A DNA stretch of 39,165 nucleotides from Nitrospirota bacterium (GTDB lineage Bacteria > Nitrospirota > Nitrospiria > Nitrospirales > Nitrospiraceae): contig JACQEY010000072.1 in assembly GCA_016200355.1 (NCBI GenBank), forward strand, positions 1-39,165. Reading direction: 5' to 3'. The position numbers were made by a program, and so were the translations under genes. Below, in pieces: positions 28,276 through 38,600 of this stretch (positions are counted from its first letter, which is position 1; each line of letters starts with the position of its first letter). Under the pieces are notes generated by a model. That model was not told the DNA's origin and made no database searches. It saw only the letters and a list, made by a program, of their open reading frames with translations.

Positions 28276-30285
28276 TTAGCAGCACCCCCCACCAGGCAAC
28301 TGCAACCGCTGCTCCTCATCATCATGACGAATCGTCGTCTGCATTCTTCTCGGCGAACTTCCTCCGGCCATCACCACCACTTCGCTGCTGGTGAATGGTC
28401 GCTTCAAGACCACATAGCCGTACCACTGCTTGATACTATCGCCCAAGACGACCACCGCGAGCAAGGCCACCACCGCCACCAGCCCCGCATCCAAATACAA
28501 GGCAAAAGCCTGTCCGCCGCCGGCAATAGACGAAGCCTTGGTCACAAACATGCCAAACATCTCATAGGACCCCATCAATGTGATCGCGCCGATAAACAAC
28601 ATCGGCAACGCGGTGATCCACAGGTATTGCGCCTTCCGCATCTTGATGAGCACCGTCGTCCCGATACAGAGTGCCAAGGTACCGAGCAACTGATTCGCCG
28701 CGCCAAACATCGGCCAGAGCGTCGAGATGCTGCCGGTGCCGATGAGATAACCCCAGGCTCCCACGATCAGCCCGCTGCTCACAACCACGCCAGGCCACCA
28801 ATTCATCCGCCGTAACGGAGGGTAGAAGCGTCCGCCCATCTCTTGGATGAGATAGCGCCCCACGCGCGTGCCTGTATCGATCGTCGTCAAAATAAACAAT
28901 GCCTCGAACACCAACGCAAACTGATACCAATAGGCCATCAACCCGGCCATACCAGGGAGCGCGGAAAAAATAGCGGCCATGCCGACCGCGAGCGACACAG
29001 CCCCACCAGGCCGGCCCGCCACCTCCACCTCAACGAGTTGCGAGAGTTCTTGAATCCGTGAGACAGGAAAGCCCATCGCAGCCAGCGCATCAGGCGAGAG
29101 CATCGTGTTGATCGCCAGATAGTCGCCGGGAATCAACACCGAAGCCGCAATCAAAGCCATCACCCCGACAAAACTCTCCAATAGCATCGCCCCATAGCCG
29201 ACCGTGGCTTGGGACTCCTGCTCGATCATCTTCGGCGTGGTCCCGGAAGAGACCAGCGAATGAAAGCCGGACACAGCCCCGCAGGCGATAGTGATAAAGA
29301 GAAAGGGAAAGAGCGTGCCGGGAATGATCGGTCCGCCTCCGCCGGCGAAAATCGTGACGCGCGGCATTTCGATCGTCGGCGCCATCACAACCACACCCAC
29401 GCCCAGCAACACCACAACCCCAAGCTTCATGAAGGTAGAGAGATAGCCCCTCGGCACGAGCAACATCCAGCCGGGCAAGACAGAGGCAAGAAACCCATAG
29501 CCGGCCAGTGCCCACACCAATGTTATGCGCTCCAACTCGAACCACCCGGCAACCGAAGATTGCGCGACCACTCGCCCAAGAATCACAACCGCAACTAACA
29601 GCACCACACCGAGCAGAGAGACTTCCGCCACCTGCCCGGGCCGAAACCGTTGAAGATAGAAACCCATGATGAGGCCGATGGGAATCGTCATCGCAATCGT
29701 AAACGTGCCCCAGGCATTCAGATAGAGCGCGTTCACGACGGCAAAGCCCAGCCCGGCCAACGCCACAATCACGATGAACAGCACCGCTATCGCCGTTGCC
29801 GTACCGGTGACCAGGCCCAGTTCATCGCGCGAAATTTCAGGAAGCGAGCGGCCATTCCGCCGCATCGACGCAACCAGGATAATGAAGTCCTGCACCGCCC
29901 CTGCCAACACCGCCCCGATCACCAACCAAAGAAAGCCGGGCAAGAATCCAAACTGCGCCGCCAACACCGGTCCAAGCAGCGGCCCAGCCCCAGCAATCGC
30001 CGCAAAGTGATGACCGAAGAGGACATATTTATTGGTGGGATGAAAATTGACGCCGTCGTTTAACCGCACAGCCGGCGTCACACGCTGATCGTTCAATTCA
30101 ACAACGCGCCGAGAAATCCAGCGGCCATAGAACCGGAAGGCGAGCACATAGATACAGGCCGCCGCCACGACCAGCCAGAGGCCATTCACCTTTTCCTGTG
30201 GATTGACGAGACCGACAACAAAGGCGAGCGCAACCGCCCCAAGAATGGCGAGGAATCCCCAAAGCACCAGCTTCAACGCCGACAT
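28276..30285 (-). CDS. cstA: Carbon starvation protein CstA family peptide/pyruvate transporter
   Basis: MSALKLVLWGFLAILG...; YVLFGHHFAAIAGAGPLLGPVLAAQFGFLPGFLWLVIGAVLAGAVQDFIIL; FHSLVSSGTTPKMI; many TM segments. Confidence 0.93.
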   Translation of the reverse strand: MSALKLVLWGFLAILGAVALAFVVGLVNPQEKVNGLWLVVAAACIYVLAFRFYGRWISRRVVELNDQRVTPAVRLNDGVNFHPTNKYVLFGHHFAAIAGAGPLLGPVLAAQFGFLPGFLWLVIGAVLAGAVQDFIILVASMRRNGRSLPEISRDELGLVTGTATAIAVLFIVIVALAGLGFAVVNALYLNAWGTFTIAMTIPIGLIMGFYLQRFRPGQVAEVSLLGVVLLVAVVILGRVVAQSSVAGWFELERITLVWALAGYGFLASVLPGWMLLVPRGYLSTFMKLGVVVLLGVGVVVMAPTIEMPRVTIFAGGGGPIIPGTLFPFLFITIACGAVSGFHSLVSSGTTPKMIEQESQATVGYGAMLLESFVGVMALIAASVLIPGDYLAINTMLSPDALAAMGFPVSRIQELSQLVEVEVAGRPGGAVSLAVGMAAIFSALPGMAGLMAYWYQFALVFEALFILTTIDTGTRVGRYLIQEMGGRFYPPLRRMNWWPGVVVSSGLIVGAWGYLIGTGSISTLWPMFGAANQLLGTLALCIGTTVLIKMRKAQYLWITALPMLFIGAITLMGSYEMFGMFVTKASSIAGGGQAFALYLDAGLVAVVALLAVVVLGDSIKQWYGYVVLKRPFTSSEVVVMAGGSSPRRMQTTIRHDDEEQRLQLPGGGCC

Positions 30286-30301
30286 GCGGGGCATCCTACA
30301 C
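30155..30301. repeat. Copy 1 of a ~147-bp imperfect direct repeat (5' end of cstA)
   Basis: Matches 32437-32582 in the same orientation, e.g. both contain AGGAATCCCCAAAGCACCAGCTT(C/T)AACGCCGACATGCGG. Confidence 0.9.
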
Positions 30302-30598
30302 ACAGACACGGAGGTTGTAAATCGAACTGTCTCACCCCGTCCCACGTCGTGACAGGACCGCCTCCGCCGCACTGCACAATTCGACAAATCCAGTTGTGGA
30401 AACACGGCACCTATGACAGAGTGTGCGAATGAAACGTCCCGCTTCACAGTCCAACGTCAGGACAATCCTCCAGCCGGCAACGGTTTCACACAGCCATAGG
30501 GGGTACGCGGCGAGAGATTCGCCACGCCCCACAAACAGACGCAATGATCCCCCGAACGCAGTCCACTCTATGCCCGCCTAAGGGCTGATGTCTTTCTC

Positions 30599-32362
30599 AT
30601 GCCGCTGATCGATTACACACGCAGCGCCTTCCGAGTTCTCACCCAACGAGCCGCTGGTCCGACGCTCTACGAACTGTGTGATCCGCTCCTCTTGGCGCCC
30701 GACACCGCCGGCGAGTCTCACCTCCAGCGATTCTATCGCGTGGCCCTCGCCCACCCCGCCCTCCGCCTGATACTCAGACGTGCGGGCCTCCCACACCTTC
30801 GCGACTCGAGTTGGTGCAATGCGGTGCGCCAGTCGATCCTGGCCGCACGCGACGAACCCCATCCCGACTGGCAGAGAATCGGCAGACCGGTAGCCGATTT
30901 ACTCGACAAACTGCCGCAGCATTCACCGCGACCAGCTCACGTCGCTCCTCCTACGAAGGCAATCCCACTCCCCCGCATCGAACACCTCATCCGAGAGTGT
31001 GCGGCGCATTTGCTGACCTCGTACCGCACAAACGATTTCATCCCAGCCTATGCGGCCTTCAATCTGACCGGCGACCCGGATATGCGGGGACGCGAACTGC
31101 TCACCGCGCTCGACGGGCTTCACGCACGCACCTATAAACACGCCACGCTGATGTTCAATCTCGCCCGCGCGTTTATTTTGGGCAACCCCGATGCAGCCGC
31201 ATTGATCAGTCCATCGTGGACAGGCGTGGCCGAACCGATGTGGTCGCCGGTACAGATCCGCCACCGGTCGGCCTATTACGACGCGTTCTTTGCCGAAGCA
31301 CTGATGGATTACCTCGACAGCGGCCTCTCCCCGATCCAGGACCAGACGCCGGTGCACCACGCGATCCGGCAGATGATCCATTTTTGCCTGGAGACCAGCC
31401 GGGAACGGGTGCGCGCACCCGAGAGCGGCCGGCCATTTGACGTCATCACTGCGCTAGCCCCGCCGCCGCACTCGCGGCTCAGCCAATTTTTCTGGCAGCT
31501 TAAGCACGATCTCGGCTTTGGACTCTATGTGCCGGACTGCGACACCACGGCCTGCGCCTTCTCGGCCGCCACCAAGTTCAACGTGACCCATCCCCTGCTC
31601 GACCAGCCGCTTCCCGATTTCTATGCCGAGTACCAGGTCGCACATGAGAACCGGCGCAACCCGCCGACCGTCACCATCAACGACCACCTCGACCTGAGTG
31701 GCGGCGTGGTGACCTGGATCGAGAACCTCGCCAGCGATCGCCCCTGCGGCAACGATCTGGACCCCACCCTCAACCTCGACATTCTGGAGGTCAGCTTCCT
31801 CAACTACGAACGCTGGCGCATCGGCCAGGATCCGCGCAGGCAGCGAACGTTGCGAGAGATTATTCGGTTTCAGAGCCGCCTGGTCGACACCGGCACCTTC
31901 GCCGATCCTCGCTCCCACATCTATTATCTGCCGGAACTCTATTGCGCCTACTTCGGTCGCTGCTACGAAGCGTTCACGTCGCTGCCGTCAGCGACGCGCG
32001 CCGCCCTCGATCCGGACCGCGACTTTGAGCGCATCCGACACCACGTCCTCGTGTATGTCCGCGACGAGCTCCTTGCGCGCGACACCAACGTCTTCGACGC
32101 CGCGCTGGGCCTCCTGGCTCTTGCCAAACTGAACGCTGAACCGGCAGCCTTTACGCCCGCACTCGCGTGCATCGAGGCCGCTTTCGGTGAAGGTCGCCGC
32201 CCATTGGCCTTTCCGCCGACCCCCCTGACCTCTGCGCCGTTCAAAGCCTATGAATGGAATAAGATGAAAACGCCAACGCGCATCCTGATCGGCGGACCTG
32301 AAGTCACCTCCGCTTTCGTCCTCTCCGCACTCGTCCACGCCCGCAAACGCATGCTCCGCTAA
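30599..32362 (+). CDS. Hypothetical 587-aa protein, possible alpha/alpha-toroid (terpene cyclase/prenyltransferase-like) fold
   Basis: Long intact ORF; DCDTTACAF (cf. DxDDTA), GNDLDPTLNLDIL, SHIYYLPELYCAYFGRCYEAF, NVFDAALGLLALAKLN resemble squalene/prenyl-cyclase-like repeat motifs. Family assignment is by motif memory only. Confidence 0.45.
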   Translation: MPLIDYTRSAFRVLTQRAAGPTLYELCDPLLLAPDTAGESHLQRFYRVALAHPALRLILRRAGLPHLRDSSWCNAVRQSILAARDEPHPDWQRIGRPVADLLDKLPQHSPRPAHVAPPTKAIPLPRIEHLIRECAAHLLTSYRTNDFIPAYAAFNLTGDPDMRGRELLTALDGLHARTYKHATLMFNLARAFILGNPDAAALISPSWTGVAEPMWSPVQIRHRSAYYDAFFAEALMDYLDSGLSPIQDQTPVHHAIRQMIHFCLETSRERVRAPESGRPFDVITALAPPPHSRLSQFFWQLKHDLGFGLYVPDCDTTACAFSAATKFNVTHPLLDQPLPDFYAEYQVAHENRRNPPTVTINDHLDLSGGVVTWIENLASDRPCGNDLDPTLNLDILEVSFLNYERWRIGQDPRRQRTLREIIRFQSRLVDTGTFADPRSHIYYLPELYCAYFGRCYEAFTSLPSATRAALDPDRDFERIRHHVLVYVRDELLARDTNVFDAALGLLALAKLNAEPAAFTPALACIEAAFGEGRRPLAFPPTPLTSAPFKAYEWNKMKTPTRILIGGPEVTSAFVLSALVHARKRMLR

Positions 32363-32436
32363 ACCCGCACGCGACAGACACCAAGCCGCAACAACCGACT
32401 GCACCCTTACGCAGTGATTCGTGTGGGTCTGAACAA

Positions 32437-32568
32437 GCAGGACGCCGCCACGACCAACCAGAGACCATTCACCTTTTCCTGTGGATTGACAAGCCCAGTG
32501 ACAAAGACGAGCGCGACTGAGCCGAGAGCGACGAGGAATCCCCAAAGCACCAGCTTTAACGCCGACAT
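32437..32568 (-). pseudogene. Truncated second copy of the cstA N-terminus
   Basis: Translation MSALKLVLWGFLVALGSVALVFVTGLVNPQEKVNGLWLVVAASCL vs cstA MSALKLVLWGFLAILGAVALAFVVGLVNPQEKVNGLWLVVAAACI: 38/45 identical, then homology stops. Confidence 0.9.
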
Positions 32569-32999
32569 GCGGGCATCCTAGCACAAACAAAGAAGGGGGC
32601 AACCTAGTCAATCTCTTGTGCACGCGCAACGCGCGGCCTCAGAAGGCCCTCGTTGGACGCGCGCAATCAAGGGCATGCCTGGTCACTCCCGCTGGGAGAG
32701 ACAACTAGCAAGTTTTGAAGGAGCATTTGTATTTCGTTGGACGCGCAGTGAGGGACTCCCCAGGGTCGTCTCCTGAAAAAAATCCCAGAAAGAATATGCA
32801 GAGGCGCACTATTAGTGCGTTAGATAGTACCGTACCTGACTACTGAAAGATCTCTCCACTTTGCGTGAATATCTCTCTCATTGATGTAAGCCCATTGCAG
32901 GCGCACAAAGAGGGGGCTCCGGAAAGTCGGACAGTGTGGTAAGTGGTAGCCTGGCTTCACCGAAGCCACCGGGTGGTGGCGAACCAAAGGAGCGAGGCG

Positions 33000-33299
33000 A
33001 TGAAGAGAACGCGACGCCATCACGGAGCGACCTTTAAGGCACAGGTGGCCTTGGCGGCAATCAAAGGCGACAAGACCTTGGCGGAATTGGCTGAGCAATT
33101 CCGTGTGCATCCCACCCAGATCACCGAATGGAAGCAACCGCTGCTGGTCCGGGCCGCGGATGTGTTTGGCGGGGCGAAACCGTTGGTGGACACGCCGGAT
33201 CTCAAGACGCTTCATGCCAAGATCGGGCAATTGGCGCTTGAGAATGATTTTTTAGAAGGTGCGCTCAGCAAGGCGGGCTTGCTGAGCGCAAAGCGATGA
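33000..33299 (+). CDS. IS3-family transposase OrfA
   Basis: MKRTRRHHGATFKAQVALAAIKGDKTLAELAEQFRVHPTQITEWKQPLLVRAADVFGG...LHAKIGQLALENDFLEGALSKAGLLSAKR. Confidence 0.93.
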   Translation: MKRTRRHHGATFKAQVALAAIKGDKTLAELAEQFRVHPTQITEWKQPLLVRAADVFGGAKPLVDTPDLKTLHAKIGQLALENDFLEGALSKAGLLSAKR

Positions 33300-34125
33300 T
33301 CGATCGAACGCATGCGTTACCCGTCGCGCGACAATGCCAGTTGCTCAAGCTGGCCCGGTCCACCGCGTACTATCAGCCCCTGCCAGTGTCATCGGAGGCC
33401 CTCGCCGTGATGCGCCGGATTGACGAACGGCATCTGCAGTATCCGTTTGCGGGAGCCCGGATGCTGCGTGATATCCTCCGGCGCGAGGGCCAGCGGGTAG
33501 GTCGGCGGCATGTGGCCACCCTGATGAGGCGTATGGGGATCACCGCAGTGTATCGTCCGCCTCGCACCGCCAGCGGCATCCCGCCCACCGGGTCTACCCC
33601 GATCTGCTGCGTCAGCGGGTAATCACGCGTCCGAACCACGTGTGGGCAGCCGATATCACCTATATCCCGATGAAGCGTGGCTTCGTGTATCTGTGCGTGG
33701 TCCTGGACTGGGCGAGTCGCCGGGTCCTGGCGTGGCGGCTCTCCAATACGCTGACCACGGACTTCTGCATCGAGGCGGTTCGGGAGGCAGTCACCCAGTA
33801 TGGCCGTCCGGCGATCTTCAACACCGATCAAGGATGTCAGTGCACCAGCCAGGAGTTCACGGGGCTCCTGAAAGACCAGGGCATTCAGATCAGCATGGAC
33901 GGGGCCGGGTGCTGGCGCGACAATGTCTTCGTGGAACGGCTGTGGCGGAGCCTGAAATATGAAGCGGTCTATCTCCATGCCTACGACACCGTCCACGACG
34001 CCCACCAGGGGGTGGCGCGCTACGTGACCTTCTATACCCAGGTCAGGCCGCATCGCGCACTTGACGGACGCACGCCGGAGGGCGTGTACTGTGACCACCT
34101 GCCTGCACGGCACACCGCCGCGTAG
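33296..34125 (+). pseudogene. IS3-family transposase OrfB (rve/DDE integrase), split by a frameshift
   Basis: MIDRTHALPVARQCQLLKLARSTAYYQPL...VATLMRRMGITAVYRPPRTA (33296-33622) continues in the next frame as RHPAHRVYPDLLRQRVITRPNHVWAADITYIPMKRGF...FNTDQGCQCTS...VFVERLWRSLKYE (to 34125). Confidence 0.88.
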
Positions 34126-34267
34126 GCAGAATACGGCGAGGCACCACTTAAGAAGCGAAACATTCTGTCCAATGAAGCGGAGCCGCCTCTGTGGAGCGTG
34201 AATAAACTCACGTCCGCTATGAGAGAAGGATTCTTAGCGGAGATCAATTGGCTGGTCGGAGGCATGC

Positions 34268-34789
34268 CTAATTACCAAATCCCGACTTCGTAATGACCTG
34301 GTCGGCCAATTTCCACTCTTCTTTGTATTTCTCTTGTATGCGCTGAACAAAGTCGGGCTTAAGGTGGGGACTCTCTTGATATTCCAATTCCACCAACAGT
34401 GTCCTTTCAATAGCTTGGCAAGCATAGTGGATCCCTAGGAGTGCCGATCGCTCTGACATCCTCGTGTCACCATCATGAAATAAATGAGCAGACCCTGACT
34501 GATGAAACTCATCATCCCTGGCGCTCACAAACATTTTGACCTCAACCGAAAGACTCTTCGCTACTCTCACTATTTCCGAAAGTTCTTGAGCGTCCACAAC
34601 GCTTCGCCCGATTCGTGGCCCCTCAACTTTCTCCATCGCATTGGTAAAGCGTGCTTTCAGGTTCTCATATTCTCCACGAAATTGTGCTGGTAGACTTGCT
34701 CCATCGGTGCCTGAGGCCCCTTGGAGAGTGAAGAACACTCCTAAGAAGAGTGCGGTGATTGTAGCGATTCCTGCGAAACCACTTCGCAA
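34268..34789 (-). CDS. Hypothetical exported protein (173 aa)
   Basis: MRSGFAGIATITALFLGVFFTLQGASG signal-like N-terminus followed by a soluble charged domain; no recognised family. Confidence 0.55.
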   Translation of the reverse strand: MRSGFAGIATITALFLGVFFTLQGASGTDGASLPAQFRGEYENLKARFTNAMEKVEGPRIGRSVVDAQELSEIVRVAKSLSVEVKMFVSARDDEFHQSGSAHLFHDGDTRMSERSALLGIHYACQAIERTLLVELEYQESPHLKPDFVQRIQEKYKEEWKLADQVITKSGFGN

Positions 34790-35600
34790 CAGAGATGTGC
34801 TGGAGTGAGTACTGATGTTTATACCCCCGCCAAGTAAGAGTACTGAATCTCAATGGGAATAGCGATCCCAGAGGCCTGATCGTGCGGTTCCGACCATTGA
34901 GATCCCCAGGATGCATCCGCAGGCTCGGATTATGCTGAGTGCCACCACACGCATGTAACCACTTGTGCATGTGGACGAACCAAGTCACCCTTCAGACAGC
35001 AGCTAGCGGATGGCCCACGGCTGTATTCTATCCAGCCATTAAGCCCATGCGCAAATGGAGAATCCATATCTCTCCTCAAGTCCGTCACCCATAAAAGAAG
35101 GTCTTATCTATTCGTTACCTGGCATTCACTTCTAAGCAGGCATGGTCAAGCTTGATTGGCTCATCGAAAGGTTGAGTACTACTAATTCGCTTCTGCAATA
35201 GGGTGATCGTCATGGAAAAACCGGTCCGATCTTACCGTCGCGAATCATTGAATACCGACAACCCCTAACAATACAATACTATGCTGCCCTCAGCCCCTCC
35301 TTGGTAGGGTTGCCACCGCGCAATCATTTGTGCAGAATGCGCTTGTGTGCGATTCGCAACGTGAACTGAGTAGGGGGGGGTCTTGGAAGAGTAAGCTTTA
35401 GTTCCGCTGTGTCAACCCTGAGAGGACAGTTGTTCAGCGATGCGCTTCTGCAACCCAGAGGCCTGACCGCCTTACTGAGCTCGAAATAAATTAGAAGACG
35501 ACCGTTGTCAGTTTTAGCAACTTTTCACTCTCTTGTTTCGAGATAATCACCGCCTCGCGGATGATGCGCTTATGCCGTCACGTGCTATAGAGGAGTGAGA

Positions 35601-38600
35601 ATGTATAAGAACCTTGTTCTCGTGTTGGTTGGAGCCTGTACAGCATTAGCTTGTCTCCTCAGTCCAACGCTGGGCATAGTGGAAGGCGCGACCTTACCGG
35701 CCGGGTTCACGGAGTCCACCGTGTTCTCAGGGCTGACCCAACCTACCGCTATTCGCTTTTCACCGGACGGCCGGGTCTTTGTCACAGAAAAAAGTGGGCT
35801 CATCAAGGTCTTCGCGGATCTCTCCGCCACCACACCCACCGTGTTTCATGACTTGCGGACCAATGTGCATAATTTTTGGGACCGGGGACTGACGGGACTC
35901 GAACTGCACCCCAACTTTCCCACGGTGCCCTCGGTCTACGTCCTCTACACCTATGACAAAGACCCCACGAACCCCCAAGTGCCGCGGTGGGGCACGGCGG
36001 GCGCCACGTCAGATGGGTGTCCCACCCCGCCAGGCGCGACCACCAGCGGGTGTGTCGTGAGTGGCCGCTTGTCCCGGCTGGAGGCCTCCGTCGGCAGCAG
36101 TGTCTCGACCGGAACCGAATCGGTCTTGATCGAGGGATGGGGCCAACAGTTTCCCAGTCACTCGATGGATACCGTGATGTTTGGCTTCGACGGGGCCCTC
36201 TATGCAAGCGCCGGGGAGGGGGCCAGCTTTACCTTTGCCGATTACGGCCAGGCGGGGACGCCGCTGAATCCGTTAGGGGATCCGCCGGCAGGGATCGGTG
36301 GCGTGGAGAGCCCGCCCACGGCGGAAGGTGGCGCGACCCGAGCCCAAAGTCTGCGCCGGGTGAGCGGGCCGGCGGTCTTAAGCGGCACCCTCATCCGAGT
36401 GGATCCCTTCACGGGCGCAGGCCTTGCCGATAACCCGCTCTTCTCCAGTCCAGACCCTAACGCCCGCCGCATCGTGGGTTACGGATTCCGCAATCCCTTT
36501 CGGTTTACGTTCAGACCCGGTACCACTGAACTCTGGGTCGGCGACGTCGGGTGGAACGACTGGGAGGAGATTGACCGAATTCCTAATCCCCTCGCGTCTA
36601 CCGTGAGTAACTTCGGCTGGCCCTGTTACGAAGGCGCCGCCCAGCAGCCGGGCTACCAAGCGCTGGGTCTCAACATTTGTAACAGCCTGTACACGAGCGG
36701 GAGTGCCATCTCTCCCTACTTTGCCTATAACCATACCCAGCAAGTAGTGGCTGGAGAAACCTGCCCCACCGGCAGTTCGTCCATCACGGGACTGGCGTTC
36801 AACCAGGGGGGTACCTATCCCGCCTCGTATCAGGGCGCGCTGTTCTTCGCCGACCATTCCCGGAACTGTATTTGGAGCATGTTCGCCGGCGCGAACGGCC
36901 TGCCCGATCCGGCGACTAGGGCCACGTTTATGGCCGGCGCCGCGAATCCCGTCGATCTGCACATTGGGCCAGGAGGCGACTTGTTCTATGTGGATTTCGA
37001 TGGAGGGACCATCCGACGCATCCAGTTCACGAGCGGCAATCAGGCCCCGAATGCCGTCATTCAGGCCACGCCGTTGTCCGGGCCAGCCCCTCTGACTGTC
37101 ACCTTTGACGGGAGTGGCTCCAGCGATCCGAATGCCGGCGATACCCTGACCTATTCCTGGGATCTGAACGGCGACGGCATCTTCGGTGATGCCACTACCG
37201 CCCAGACCTCCTTCACCTACACGCAGGTGAATCCCTACACCGTGCGACTCAAAGTGACGGACAATCATGGGGCCTCGAACATCGCCAGCGTCTTGATCCA
37301 GGCAGGGGCCCCCACGGCGGTGATTGATGCTCCAGTCGCGAGCCTCCTATGGCAGGTCGGCCAAACGATTACCTTCTCCGGACACGCCACCGATGCGAGC
37401 GGAGTCACCCTCCCAGCCTCTGCGTTTTTGTGGGACATTATCCTGCATCATTGTCCCTCGAACTGTCACACGCACCCCGTGACGAGTATCCCCGGCGTCA
37501 CGACAGCATCCTTTACGGCGCCCGACCATAGCTACTATTCGTACCTCGAGATCAAACTGACGGCAACGGATGCTCGAGGCCTGACAGGCACCACGAGTGT
37601 CTTCCTGAATCCACAAACGGTCGCACTGAACTTTGCGTCAAATCCCTCGGGCTTGCAGCTGGTTGTCGGGAGTAGCAGCTCGCTCACCCCCTTTACGAGT
37701 ACCGTCATCCTGGGATCCGTGAATTCTGTGAGTGCCGTCACGCCCCAGCTTTTGGGAGGTATTACTCAGTACTTTACCTCCTGGTCCGATGGAGGCAACC
37801 AATCGCATAATATTATCGGAAACGCTGCTGCGACCTATACGGCCATCTACAGCCTCACCCCCGACACCACGCCGCCGACGATGCCGACCACGCTCGCGGT
37901 AAGCTCCGTCAGCGGAACGCAGCTAACTCTGAGTTGGCCTGCGGCCACCGACAACCTGGGCGTGACCGACTACCAGGTGGAACGTTGCCAAGGTGTCGGC
38001 TGCACCACCTTTGCACTCGTCGCCATCACCAAGGGCACCAGCTACGCAGACACGGGTCTCATCCCCGGCACCAGTTACAGTTACCGGGTCCGCGCCGAGG
38101 ATGCCGTGGGCAATCTCAGCCCTTATTCACCCATCAACATGGCCACCACCCCCACGGCAACGACTCCCGGCGCAGTAGATAATTTCGACCGCGCCGACAG
38201 TCCCGACCTGGGCTCTGCCTGGGATCCCTACACAGGGTTCAACGCGCTGCAGATCGTAGGCAACAGTGTGCGCGCGACCACCAATGGCGATAATATCGAG
38301 TCCTATAACGCCGTGCCGCTCCCCAACGATCAATGGAGTCAGGCTACACTAACCGGGTGGAACGGCACGGTCTATCACAATGCCCACGTCAGCGTCCGGC
38401 TCAGTACCAACCTGGCCACCCTCACCGGCTATGCAGGGATGGTGGACTCCGGCAATGTGGCCATCATCGGCAAATGGACCGCCGGTGTGTTTAAGGTATT
38501 GAAGTCGGTCTCCTATAGGGCCGGCGTTGGGGACATCTTGCGACTCGAGGCACAGGGTACCACGCTCCGTTTCTTTGTGAACAATGTCCTCCGAGTGAGT

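Larger units (their letters stand above)
32909..34190 (+). mobile_element. IS3-family insertion sequence with imperfect terminal inverted repeats
   Basis: Left AGAGGGGGCTCCGGAAAGTCGGACAG vs reverse complement of right AGAGGCGGCTCCGCTTCATTGGACAG; encloses orfA and orfB. Exact ends and target-site duplication not resolved. Confidence 0.8.

Noticed and set aside
32640-32830. Integron attC-like sites (GTTGGAC, GTTAGAT fit GTTRRRY)
   Set aside because: No matching RYYYAAC partners at suitable spacing and no integrase in the window; short motifs expected by chance.
36378-37268. 296-aa minus-strand ORF
   Set aside because: Antisense to the GSDH/PKD gene, whose plus-strand frame shows clear domain motifs and is stop-free for 3.5 kb.
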